Assembly (NCBI GenBank): GCA_963693285.1
Contig: OY848929.1
Span: 622,501 to 686,500 of the forward strand
DNA length: 64,000 bases
Direction of reading: 5' to 3'
Source of the DNA: Xestospongia muta
Taxonomy: Eukaryota; Porifera; Demospongiae; Haplosclerida; Petrosiidae
The position numbers and the translations under genes are program-made. Of the stretch, positions 47,480 to 58,943 are shown piece after piece. The first letter of the stretch is position 1, and every line of letters starts with the position of its first letter. The notes under the pieces are model-generated. The model did not search any database, had not been told where the DNA came from, and saw nothing but the letters and a program-made list of their open reading frames with translations.

Positions 47480-47493
47480 GTTACCAAGGCAAC
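47480..47493. promoter_or_regulatory. RFX X-box in CFAP58/ENO4 bidirectional promoter
   Basis: GTTACCAAGGCAAC is a perfect match to the RFX consensus (GTNRCC, 0-3 bp spacer, RGYAAC) with a 2-bp spacer. It is 26 bp from the CFAP58 ATG and 47 bp from the ENO4 ATG. A CACGTGA E-box-like motif follows at about 47497. Confidence 0.85.
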
Positions 47494-47540
47494 CATCACG
47501 TGATACTTCTTTCAAGTTTTGCAGGGCGAACCAGGAGGCC

Positions 47541-50500
47541 ATGCAACAAGCAAGACCTAATGGAATTTCAGATCTAAATGAAAGCAAACTGAAACAGCAG
47601 GCTATTTCATTTTACTCACAACACAATGTAACAGATGCACTAGAGAAGCTCTTGAATAGGATGTTTTTGGATGGACCTGAGGATGTATACGGTTATATGG
47701 TGGGTTGGGTCAAATATTGTCTCTAATAAACACATTACAGTGATTTCTATGCAACCATTGTTAGATAGTACTTACAAATAGTACATTGACAAGTTTTTAT
47801 GTAATTCAAATGACAAGTTTCAAATATTTGTAGTCCGAATATTTTCATGGGCTATCAAAGGAACCTGTCATATCAACTTTAGAAGGATGTGAGCTATTGG
47901 ATAGTAACGGTGACCCATCTTTAGCGTTGACGATTTACTGTATTACTAATGGAATCAGTAAGGTAAATAGTTGTTTAGAATCTTATTACAATTAATACAT
48001 GTTAGTTCTTAATAGTTATTAATAATTTATTACATGGTATTATTGGAAAATGAGTTTAAATTTTGATAATATAATTTTTATCCCTATTCATCATGTGGCT
48101 TATTGGGATGGACTCCATATTTTAAACAACAACAATCATCCTTAAAAAATAAATTAAATATCTAGGATTCTGGTTATCTAAATTACTTCCAAGAACAGCA
48201 ATAGATCAACTATTTCATTTAATATTACTTTATCATATCAGATTGATAATTCAAATTCTACAAGTTAAAAAAATTAAAATTAAAACATTCCTATTTCTAA
48301 GATACCATATATATACACTGATCTCATAAAATGTACAAGTACATGGCATGTGATTATACTAGAAGGATGGCCCATAGTCTAAATGTCGGGAAAAGGTTAT
48401 AGAAAGGTGGATATCACTGTCCATACTGTACAATACAATAGTATGCCCTTTATTCAATACCTATGTTTACTGGCTATCATAACAAGGTTCCTTGGTTGAC
48501 TCCCCTCTATCTAAACAACAAGTACACCCTCCATGATAAGAATTGTATGTTCTGTCTTCCCTTTTAGCCTATACACTACTATACTCATCCTATATGGCCT
48601 AATACAAGACAGAGGGAAGGAAAGATTGAAAAATCTAGCCCTCCTAAGGTCAAGGATACCCAAACTAAGAAAGATCATTCCACTGATGAGGTTAAGGAAG
48701 ACCATCCTTCTTCAGATATAGAAGAGGCTAGCTCATCTTGGAGTGAGCCATTGGAAACTGTTAACCAAATTAATGGTAGATGACAAAACACTAACATTCT
48801 CCATAAATATCTATTAACATAATTATAGAGGTTCTTCAGGGAATACCCCTTAAAGCTCAAGCTCAAATAGATGATCACATTACCAAATTGTCTAAAAGTA
48901 TGTTCAGAGTATTTTAGTTCTATCTTTCTATCTCCATCAAGATCAATCTCCATCCTTGCATCCCAGCACCCAGGCTGCTATCTCTCGTTTATCTGCTATT
49001 TCAACTTCAATGCTCTCTCATACACCTTTATTCCTTTCTCTTAGTAATACATTTCAAACTGGAAGTGACTCTTTTTCAATGCCTATACCACTTACTGCAA
49101 TAGTTGCTGGTGGACAACAAGGCACTGGGAAACTAAAAGTGAGAGGATTCTATCTTGCTCCTGTACCCAGTAGCTCAATAGTGGAAGGCATTAAACATGT
49201 AATAAGTACATATAAGGAAATTGGATGTATGCTTGCTGCTAAAAATGGAGTGAGCTACTTGCTCTTTGTTATTACATTTGTATTGATCTCTTCTTCTTAG
49301 CCATTAGGACTGGCTACATTGGTCAATGGAGCCTATTGCATGGCAGCAGACAAGCCTGAAGTTATCCTTGATCTATTGAGAGAATCAGGAGGGGAGACTG
49401 GTCTCCAGCTCAATAGAGAGGTGTTAGTGTTCATTGATATTGGAGCAGAAATTATGTTTGATGAGGTTTGTCTTTGATAACCAAGAGGACATGCTCTGTT
49501 CACCATGGGGCATTCATACTAGTGACTGTAAACAACTGAAAACAGCTGATTGCTATAGCCAAAACAAATAAAATTGATGATCTGTACTGTACATGGATTT
49601 ATACACACAATGTACATAATATAATAATAGGTTTAGAATATGCAGCTGCTATTATATTCAAAACCATTTTTCCAGCTGGAATCTGTATTATCATCTGTTT
49701 GAATTACAAGCATGAAAAATCTGCCTATGAAGATCACCCGTTCTAATTTTGATAGTGCAGTTCTTATGTAAAACACTTTATTATTATATTTATTAGGAAA
49801 AAAAGAAGTATGAGTTTATTACTGGGCAATGGAAGACTGGAGAAGAGATGGTCACTATCTATTCTAGTTTAATATCAGCCTATCCTGGATTAACTGGTTT
49901 CATTGATCCTCTCCATCCTAAGGTAACCTAGTCTTATCTCATTATATATCAATTATAAATATATGTAATATGTTTCCTATGTAGGATACCAAATCGTGGC
50001 AGCTGTTAATAGATCGATTAGGCAATGATTGTTTGCTAATTGCTGACAAAACATTATCAGATCTACCTTTGATGAAAACCCCTTCCCACTCTGATGATGA
50101 AGACAGCTCAATACCATTCATTAGTTGTGCTACCATATCATCATCTATTACTCAACCATTATGTACATGCTTTGCTGAAGCAGCTCATATCAAGGGTGAG
50201 GCAAAATGCTGGTTGCTATGCAACCCACTGATAACATGTACATGTTATAGGATTAATACTGACTCTAATGTTTCAGACCACCCTAGTGGAAGAAAAACAT
50301 TCCAGTTGGTATTTTTAATCTATGAATTAAGTTAACACTGGGTGATCTTAACCTATGGTACATGAATATCTGTCTTGTTGCCAATGTTGTTTACAGAGAT
50401 GGATAATAAATTATCTTGAGAGCAATGGAGATGTGATCACATTTTGTTTTTATCTCAGGTTTATGTCGTTATTTAATGTTTTCTTCACATCAACAACAAA

Positions 50501-50740
50501 CGTCAGATAGTCTAAACTTTAATGCAGATTTGGTTAGTCAAAGAGCTTTAAAAGAAGCAGCACCATTATTATCTCATATTATAGGCAGTCTCTTTAAAAT
50601 GCAAGTTTATTAAACTTGATGCTCCAACTGGTCTAACAAGTACCACCGTTTTATCAAGACTCATTCAAATAGAGAAGCAACTAGAATCCCTTGCAATTCA
50701 AAAACCTTCCTCAGCACTTATGTTCTTATGTACACCTTAA
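47541..50740 (+). CDS. ENO4: Enolase-like protein ENO4 (sperm-flagellar enolase family)
   Basis: Diverged enolase known from sperm flagella. The N-terminal domain (ESKLKQQAISFYSQHNVTDALEKLLNRMF, DVYGYM) matches ENO4, not classical enolase. A disordered insert (PIHYYTHPIWPNT to SSSWSEPLETVNQ, 48569-48775) follows, then the enolase barrel: LVFIDIGAEIMF, YEFITGQWKT, GFIDPLHP, LLIADKT, and at the end DLAVSLKCKFIKLDAP..LSRLIQIEKQLE. Relative to ENO1, the metal ligand Glu of IEDP is Ile (as in human ENO4) and the catalytic Lys of LLLKVNQ aligns with Cys (FISCATIS), so catalysis is doubtful. Stop at 50738-50740. The 600-bp intron before 48569 is AT-rich with no recognisable content. Confidence 0.9.
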
Positions 50741-51313
50741 TTAAGACAAATTAGAGACAAAAAAACTTCAGTATATTGCATGTATTATGTGTTATAAGTT
50801 TATTCCATTCTGACATTCTTTTATTTATCTATTCAGAAAAAAGTGTCATCAACTTGCATGCCAGGTGTGGAACTTTTAATTGTTTGAAGTCAAATCTGCC
50901 TAACATAAGAATTCCTTTGTTCAGTACATTCAGACTTCAGTTATGTGACAAAATGTATGGATGGGGTGGCAATTGAATAAAGGGATGGTCTATGTGTTAA
51001 AAGAATGAGGGTACATCTGTGATTTGGCGCCAACCCGAGTGCCTAAGCTCTCTTTGGTATCATTTTTCCAAAAGAAGGCATTTTACACTTAGTCTACGGA
51101 AATAATCGATTCCATCTGCTGTATTCATGGCTCGGCGCGTAGCTGTGAATATTATTTCAGCTGCTACTAGCGTTCACACACCCCCTTTTCACTGGTTTTT
51201 AGGTGTCTTTCGAGGCTCATTTCGTCCTCTTTTCATACTTCTTGCACTTCTCTGAGCTCCAGTAGTCTCATCTACATCTCGTCTATTGTTCTGTAAGATC
51301 ATTCTGCTGCATC
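50741..51313. promoter_or_regulatory. Intergenic region upstream of nanos
   Basis: 573 bp with the ENO4 3' flank and the nanos promoter and 5'UTR. It contains a perfect E2F-type palindrome (see 51023-51033) and a pyrimidine-rich leader from about 51190. A 66-codon open frame at 50776-50976 has no features of a gene. Confidence 0.5.
51023..51033. promoter_or_regulatory. E2F-type palindrome TTTGGCGCCAA
   Basis: Matches the E2F consensus TTTSGCGCS on both strands, about 280 bp upstream of the nanos start codon. Confidence 0.5.
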
Positions 51314-52021
51314 ATGCTCAAAGCTCTGCAATTTGGTCCCATCTCCGAACTCAATGCTAATCCATCTGATGTTAAAACGACCGACTCTAATTCAAGTCCT
51401 GAAGACTCTGCTTGCAGCAGCCCAGTTGATCTGATGGAAGAGTACAATCTTTTTCACGACTATCTCGGTCTTTGTACTATCGTTAGCAGTATGCGAGATG
51501 AGAATTCTACCACCCACTCAAGAGAACGTCGAGATAGTCTTGGATCAGCTGCTTCGTCTGAGTTCTCTATTTCTACTGGCAGTGCAGATTCTAACGAGGT
51601 CACCGATTTGTACAACATTCCAACTACTCCTACCGATTTTTTCCGGCCTCTAGGAGAGCCTGATGATCTTATGTTCCAACTAGCCAACGAAATTAATAAT
51701 CCTCTCCCATCTTCTACTCTTCTTGAAAGGGGAACTTTGAGTGTCAGGTTGCCTACTCGACCAATGAAGCAGCAAGTTTGTGTCTTTTGCAGGAACAACG
51801 GGGAAAGTGAAAGTTTCTACACAAGCCATTGCCTCAAAGATGCTGAAGGAAAGGTGACTTGTCCAGTTCTACGAGCCTACACCTGTCCCCTGTGTGGAGC
51901 TAATGGTGATTTGGCTCACACTATCAAGTATTGCCCAGAAAATTCTCAAGCCAGCAAGTTGAGCCCTACTGCTGCCCCCCAAGTAAAGAGAGCTACCATC
52001 ACTATCACCCGTAAAAAGTGA
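51314..52021 (+). CDS. nanos: Nanos, germline/stem-cell translational repressor
   Basis: Single-exon gene, 235 residues. The C-terminal zinc-finger domain has the two CCHC knuckles: [21 protein letters not shown]...C and [18 protein letters not shown], matching CVFCRNN..(8)..H..(10)..C and CP.CGA.GD.AHT.KYCP of all Nanos proteins. With Pumilio, Nanos represses mRNAs and recruits CCR4-NOT in germ and stem cells. The N-terminal segment [19 protein letters not shown] looks like the NOT1-interacting motif of vertebrate Nanos. The middle is Ser/Thr-rich and disordered. The window start MLKALQF is the first ATG of the frame. Confidence 0.97.
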   Translation: MLKALQFGPISELNANPSDVKTTDSNSSPEDSACSSPVDLMEEYNLFHDYLGLCTIVSSMRDENSTTHSRERRDSLGSAASSEFSISTGSADSNEVTDLYNIPTTPTDFFRPLGEPDDLMFQLANEINNPLPSSTLLERGTLSVRLPTRPMKQQVCVFCRNNGESESFYTSHCLKDAEGKVTCPVLRAYTCPLCGANGDLAHTIKYCPENSQASKLSPTAAPQVKRATITITRKK

Positions 52022-52799
52022 GAATTTTTCTTTTCATCTCTTAATTATTTGCTACTGTTTTATTCTCACACGGCACCAATTACTTAATGTGTCATATGAA
52101 CATTCCCATAAAATTTAGATAGTTACTTCGTTCACAGACAAATTATTTGCAACATAAATAAACTATTAGGTAAAAACGGTCTATGTCAATTTTGATTTGT
52201 TGTTTAGAGTTGTCTTAGAATTATCATTTGATTTGAATGAAAAAAACATTTCCGACATACAGGCTTATTATTACTTTATCAATCAATTGTTGTCTCTCAC
52301 TCCATTACATTTTATTGAATTAATCACTTTACCTTTTAGTTGTTTATTTGTATAATTATTCACACACTCAATTGTTTATTCAATTACGTAGAACTTGTCT
52401 AAAAAGAATTGCAGGTCTATTGTATGTATTATGTATTATATTATCTTCTCATTAGATTGTCAATTGTTCAGAATTATTTGTTGTTATTATTATCAATATC
52501 TATTGCACTCATTATTTCAAAGTAAATTTTATTATTGGTTATTATTAAAAGGAGTTTTTCTTTAAACTTTAACAACTTCTAAAGTTGGGCGTGTCATGAA
52601 CTTTTATGGGACATGTGTACTTTATTAACAGCATTCATTTTCCTCTGTGCAATACATACACGCCCATCAAAATTAATATGCATGATTTAATGATTAATCA
52701 ATTGTAAGCTTGCTCGTAAGAACAGGCAGGATACAAGTTTTATTGTTGATTCCTTTCTGCCATCCGTTCTATTGTGCGTCACTTCAAAACAGCTTAACT
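52022..52799. other. Intergenic region nanos to shootin
   Basis: 778 bp, very AT-rich, with the nanos 3'UTR and the shootin promoter. No gene, RNA or repeat recognised. Confidence 0.5.
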
Positions 52800-55700
52800 A
52801 TGTCAACATCGTCAGTCAGGCCTAGGCCTAGAAGTTCAGGCTCCATAAAGGCACCAAATCGACCTCCTCCTCCACCACCAAGATCTGCTTCTATTCACAA
52901 GCAGGCGATGCAGACCTCGGCAATATTGCCTCAAAGACCAGCTCCTCCTCCAAATACATCTCCAACTCGTTCTCCTGAGAAGCAGTATAATAAGTCCAAT
53001 AGCTCAGTACAGATGGAACAGAATGTTTCAATGACTCCATCTACTAGTACCAGTAAGATGCCAAACGACCAGATAATGGAGAAATATATGATGTTGGATA
53101 AAAATTATGAGAACTTAAAGAACATAGCAAGAAAGGGTAAGATTCTTTGTACACACCTAACTAGCCTGCTGATTTATTTAGAAGGAGTGGCTGTACATAC
53201 TTGCAGCTATATATTATGTAATCTGAAAGTAGTAGGCTTTGTGTGCATCATGTATATTGGAAGAAATCAGCCATGCATTAGTGTCATGTAATAAACTGCT
53301 AGTTTGGTCTTAATGTATGATGTATGTATAATACATGATACAAAAGCAATCCATCCTCTTGTACAACCCTTGATTGATATATAATTACTAAAATAATAAC
53401 TTAGCCTGTGTCATAGACAGTTTTATACAATCAAACATAGGTAATACACACTCAAGTCAATGTTGGTGTTACATTAAACTCAATTTACTCATTACTCAAA
53501 CATACTAATGTCTTCTCTTTACTATATAGCTTTGTTAGAATTTGATGAAATGAAGAAACAGCATGAAAGTAACATAGGCAAGGTGGGTGGAGAGACACTT
53601 TATATTACCTTAAAAGGATTTATTTAACATCACTATGTTAATATGTGTCTTCACTAGTTACAAGAGGAGAAAAAGGCACGCCTTGAAACTGAAGAACAAC
53701 TCAGATATGTACAAGATGAATTGGACAAGTTGAAAGACAGTGAGTTCTTTTCACTTTAAAAGTCCATTAGTTGTTTTGTATTTTGAAGGGGATAATGTGT
53801 ATGTTTTACTTAGACTTTGTTTATTGTTCCAACCTACACTGTTTGTATATAATATGTTATGACGAACAGATGCTGTTGTTAGCTAACCTCTAATTTCAAC
53901 GTGATGAATTTAATGTTGTGTAATGCAAAAGTGTCTAAAATATATGTCTATCTTGTTAGTGATTTAAAAAGCCTAACAATGTTTACATAAAATATTATGC
54001 CCTTATTCAGTTAGACTAATTAATTTTCCTCATTTAGCATCAGCCATGGCTTTTGACCAGTATGGTAAACTCACTGAGGAACTTGAACAGGAAGCAGAGA
54101 TGAGAGAGAGAGCTGAAACCTTAGCTACGGAGGTTATCATTGTTATATTTTAAATATTATTGTTTACAGTTTTGTTATCACATTCAAAGGATAACCCATG
54201 TCATGTTTTCATGTACTTATTTACAAGTTTCATGTTTACTTATAGATAACAATACCTATTCCATATGTAAATTGTAGCATTACCCGGTTAAAATGTTGTT
54301 CCTTATCGTTTATAGATTGCTTACGAGAACAAGGTCTTAAAAAGAGCTACTACTTCAATGTCAAAATTATCAGATCAGGACCACACCAAATTATTAGAAG
54401 TATGTCTTTCTTTTGCACAAACAATCTTATTGTATGTCGTTAGCAATTGGATCAACTGACATTAGAAAATTCTACATTACAAACTCAAAAAGAAGGTAGG
54501 TTACTTACAAAAAAATTGTAGTCATTGTACAAAAGTCTATAAATTTAGTACAATGCATTACAACAAAATGTATTGGGATAAATCCCTTCTTCAGCTGTTT
54601 ACTATCTGTACGCAATAAAGTTTCACTCAACAAATGATAACAAGCATCGTTGATTAGATGCTATTAATTTCTTACTTGAGTAAACAAGTGAATGTATTCT
54701 TTGTAGAAACTTTAATATTTTTAAAATGCATAATACTGTCATTACTGTTGTGTTTTTGCATAGATATGGAACAAGTTATACAAACACTTACTGTAACAGT
54801 AACTGAAACTTCTAGTCAACACCAAGTGCTTGAAAGAAAGCTTACAGAAAGAGAGAAAGATCTAGAAAACAAAATTGTAGACTTGCAAAATTCACTGCAA
54901 AAGGTAGTTAAAATAAATATCTTGATAATTTTTAATATTAACTCTTTAAATCGAAGATATCTGAACTTGAACAAGAACTATGTAATAGACCATCTGTTAG
55001 TCTACTTGAAGAATTCAACCAACTCAAGAGAAGTAAGATTTTAAAGAGAGTTTTTAATGTTGTTTATATTCACCAATTGTGACAGTGTCAGAGATTACAG
55101 TTGAAGAGCTGAAGTCAGTTAGAGAAGAGCTAGAACATGAGAGAAAAGCAAGAGAAACTGCTGAGAAGAAAGTACATGAGGTATAGCAATGAGGTCGGTG
55201 AGTTCTGTTCATAAAAGTGCCTCCATTTAGTTGAAGGGTGATCTGAAAGCTTTACAGCGTCAAAGTGCTATTCTAATGACATCTGCTGTTGAAGATGAGA
55301 AATTGTCTGATGCTTTGATGCAAATAGAACAGCTACAAAATGAACTTAGTGAGGCTAAAGCTTCTAGTGAAGCAAAGGTTAGTGAGAATGTATGAGTGTT
55401 TGAAGGGATTGCTTAAATGTTTTAAATAATTATTGTTAGATTAAAGATATGGAAAATGAATTACTTGCTCTTCAAGAGTCTAGTTTAGTGGAAGATAATA
55501 AAAGTAAAGTTTCTATCTTAAAATGTTCTTACTATAATATGTGTTAATACAATTTATCATTAGAACTTGAAGAAAGATTGTCAGTGCTTATAAACCAAAT
55601 TGAAAGTTATGATCAACGAGCAAAAACTGCTGAGTCAGAAGGTATATGGTTTATATATAGGTGGTGACATTTATATGTGTGTGTGTGTTAATAGTGGAGA

Positions 55701-57543
55701 AACTCAAAGAGAAGATTACTATGTTAGAAAAAACAATTAATTCAGCTACTATAATGGATTTACCGCCTCCTCTTGAATTCGGTAAAGATATGCTCCCTCC
55801 ACCTCTTCATTTAAATGGACTGGATCTTGGAGTACCTCCTCCTCCCCCACCACCTCCGCCACCAGGTGAAAGCAAAGGGAGTACTCATGATTCTATATAA
55901 TGTCCTTTATATGCAGGTACTGGAGCTCCTCCCCCTCCCCCTCCTCCTCCTCCTCCTCCACCAGGTAAAATTAAGGTGTTGTTGTTAACCCTTATCAACT
56001 GATATTTGTAGGAACTGAAGCTCCACCTCCCTCACCAGGTAAAGGAATAGGCATTGTTTAATCCTTTTTTGATATATTCATAGGTGTTGGAGTTCCTCCT
56101 CCTCCCCCTCCTCCACCACCTCCTCCCCCTGGAGGAATATCAGGAGGTAAGGATTGATAATTTTACTATTAACTATAATGTATATCTCAATGTAGCTCCT
56201 CCTCCTCCACCACCTCCTCCCCCTGGAGGAATACCAGGAGGTAAGGAATGATATTGTTACTATTAGCTATAATCTATATCTCAATGTAGCTCCTCCTCCT
56301 CCACCATCATCACTAAATGCATCACTTCTAAATGTTCAGTAAGTTATGGCTAGTTAAATATTGTTTAATAAACTTTTAATTGTATTAAGATTAAGGAAAA
56401 CTGTAGATACAGAGGACAAACCAGACTCAGGTATTTTAATCCAAATATCATTACATATTGATCTATCTACTGTCATATTCTTGTACTAATGTATAATTGA
56501 TATTTTGTATTTGTCAAGGTGATGCTGACCCCATGGCTAGTGTAATGGCATCCATTCGTAGTGGACAAGTCAAATTAAGAAAGGCCAAAGTTGAGGAAAA
56601 GAAGTCTACACAAGGTATCACATCTGTTGATTCATTGTAAATATAACCATATGTAATGATCAAGTGACCATCCTTATTTACTTAATTGGAAATATTAAAA
56701 TGAAGTTTGGCATTGCTACTCTTTTATTTTCAGCTGCTGATCCCATGATGAGTATGATAGCTTCTATAAGAAGTGGTAACATTGCTTTAAAGAAAGTTCA
56801 AAAGGACACAAAAGTAGATCATTGTTAATTGTAATTGGTTTATATTTATATTTGTACTTTTTACACAGCCTAAGGAAGAGTCAGCAGGTGTAATGACAGA
56901 GATGGCTAAATTGATTGTAAGACTACAATCAATTGTTTATTTAAAGGTGACATTTTTAATAGGGTGCACCGCGTAAACCTAGACCAGCTCCAAAAAAAGA
57001 AACTTCCTCTTCTGGTGAAGTTGTAGAAAGTGAACTATTTGCAAAGCTCAGAAGAAGGAGAAACAAAGGTTCTTTTTATGTACACATACCTTCATTGTCT
57101 TATATTTCATGTCCATCAGAGAGTGAATCAGGACCAGCTGACAATGATGGTCAATCAGATACAAATTCAACTGAAAATTCACCTGTAACTCCACGTCGTA
57201 TACTGACTCCTGTAAGTCCAGTCAGTCCATTTCTTCGTCCATCTCCCGTATCTCCTGGACCAACAATAAAAGAGACTCCACCGAGCTCTCCAACTCCTCC
57301 TGTCCCACCAAGATCAAAAAGTATGGATGCCCTATAGTACACTATGTCCCTTTTATCTTACCAAAGGTCTAAAGTCCAGTGAGGATCCAGCTTTGCTAGA
57401 CCAACGAAAAGGTTCTGCTCCTCCTAGGTTCCAAAGTTCTCCTGGTAAGAAAGAATATAATAGAATATAAATGTATGTGTACTATTTGTTTTAAAGGTAA
57501 TAGTTTGCCTGGTTCTGCAAATTCATCTCCTCCTCTAATTTAG
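52800..57543 (+). CDS. SHTN1: Shootin-1-like coiled-coil protein
   Basis: Shootin couples actin retrograde flow to L1-type adhesion (clutch) in vertebrate axons. About 22 small exons. It starts MSTSSVRPRPRSSGS with a proline-rich N-terminus, then long coiled coils (ALLEFDEMKKQHESNIGK, LQEEKKARLETEEQLRYVQDELDKLK, DQYGKLTEELEQEAEMRERAETLA, IAYENKVLKRATTS..LSDQDHTKLLEQLDQL). A run of separate polyproline exons follows (55740-56340), then two DPMxSxxASIRSG repeats (about 56524, 56740), the conserved SELFAKLRRRR (cf. shootin ETELERILRRRK), and an S/P-rich tail with TPPVPPRSK ending SANSSPPLI. The upstream in-frame ATG at 52710 would add a hydrophobic leader and is probably 5'UTR. The 3' part is duplicated downstream as a pseudogene. 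Confidence 0.82.
56140..56330 (+). repeat. Tandem duplication of a polyproline exon plus intron in shootin
   Basis: The exon starting GCTCCTCCTCCTCCACCA and its following intron (ending TATATCTCAATGTAG) recur with a 94-bp period, giving adjacent near-identical polyproline exons. Confidence 0.8.
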
Positions 57544-57888
57544 ATGATGATGATGATATTTTCATGCAATCATTGCTGACTTGACTAGTTTAGTTCAAAT
57601 ATTGTTATCTCTGTTTGTATTTTGTTTTAGTAGAATTTTTACGTCACTTCATTTTTGTTATTGATTATCTCATTTTTTAATGAAATTAAAATATAATTTG
57701 TGGACCCAATACTATCATAGGACAATTTGTCACACTTTCATAATTAGTACATACCATACTGTAAAATGACATTATAATAAATGTCTAATGGAATTATTTG
57801 ATAGGTAGCCTAAATAAAACAATGCCTATTTTATTACAATAATGTAATCAGTATTGATCTAAATATTTAATATCTCTTGTTATTCCAG

Positions 57889-58411
57889 CTGTGTGTCGCT
57901 CAACAGTGTCGTACAATAGCCTCACTAGGTAACAACCCCTGTGCCATTGGATCAAATGGACTAACATGTTCTGGCAATGGAGTAAGAAATTTAATAACAA
58001 TTTTTGAGAAATGTTTTATATCAAATTTCATTGCCTATTAACTGTAATAGATTGTTTAGAGATTTGCTGAGTTAGCATTTCTCTCTTCTTTCCTTGGTTT
58101 GTAACATTGATAGATGAGGCTTGTCTATTTAAAAAGATAACGTGATACATTGATACACAAGCTATCAAATCTCAGAGCACATTCTTACATCATGGATGTA
58201 CATGTACATGTACATGTATTGTCAAATGTACATGTACATTTGACAATACATTCCATGTACATGTAGTTAATCCTATGACACTATATCCCATAAATGCAAT
58301 CTATGTTTTGTTTGTAGTCCTATTGCTATGACAGGGGTCATTGGGCTTGTTCTTCTCACACGGGTCAGTACAATAACATGAATAGTTGGTGTTACAATAA
58401 TGTCAAATATT
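57889..58411 (+). pseudogene. Orphan cysteine-rich exons (gene fragment)
   Basis: Two exon-like segments with good splice signals. 57889-57980 is preceded by TTGTTATTCCAG and followed by GTAAGA; it codes LCVAQQCRTIASLGNNPCAI and GSNGLTCSGNG. The second starts at 58319 after TTTGTAG and codes SYCYDRGHWACSSHTGQYNN, MNSWCYNNVKY and a stop at 58409. Both are phase 0, giving a cysteine-rich C-terminus of an extracellular-type protein. I see no start codon or signal peptide upstream of 57889, so this is a fragment or has distant 5' exons. Family not recognised. Confidence 0.4.
58214..58251. repeat. 38-bp perfect palindrome
   Basis: Each half is ATGTATTGTCAAATGTACA or its complement with no spacer. 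It is flanked by further TACATG repeats (58195-58265). Confidence 0.9.
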
Positions 58412-58870
58412 GAACTCCTCCTAAAATGCCTATTGCCCCTCCATGGAAGTAATGACAAAGTTTGCATGCATTGTTGATTTTATCTATATTATTAGTGAGG
58501 CTACTATGTTTCAGCATGGCTTGAATTACTTTGGTTAAAGTATTTGATGTGGTATCTGGAACAGAGAATAGCCCAACAGGATCTTCATTGACCTCATAGT
58601 CATCATTCACCCACCTGATGGAAAGATTAAGTTGTTCTCTGTTTACAACGTCAGTAGCTTCATCTCCTATGACTGCATATACCAAGATGGAGAACACTTC
58701 TTGATACTTGCAAGTAATGAGCAGAGGACACTTAGACGCATCATTATTATCTGCTCATTCACAATAGTATGGGACAAATACTTTTTATCTTCTAGTCAGG
58801 ACTTCATGTTAGAATCATCAAAAGTCCATGCCTTTAGCAATTGCTGAAGATTACCTTCAGCCTCTGTGTG
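58392..58870 (-). pseudogene. hAT / DUF4371 transposase remnant
   Basis: Minus-strand frame with GDEATDVVNREQLNLSIRWV, then NEDPVGLFSVPDTTSNTLTK and a degraded cysteine/glycine stretch. This resembles the DEATDVSNKEQL...IRYV...E..LG block of DUF4371/ZMYM-like hAT transposases. The upstream part (GNLQQLLKAWTFDDSNMKS, then stop) is broken, and there is no intact catalytic core or dimerisation domain. Non-functional fragment. Confidence 0.65.
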
Positions 58871-58943
58871 CCCTCATATTGCAATCCCTTGGAGTGGGAG
58901 GAACCTAAGAGCATAGAGCTGCAAAGTGAATAGTATAATCCAT

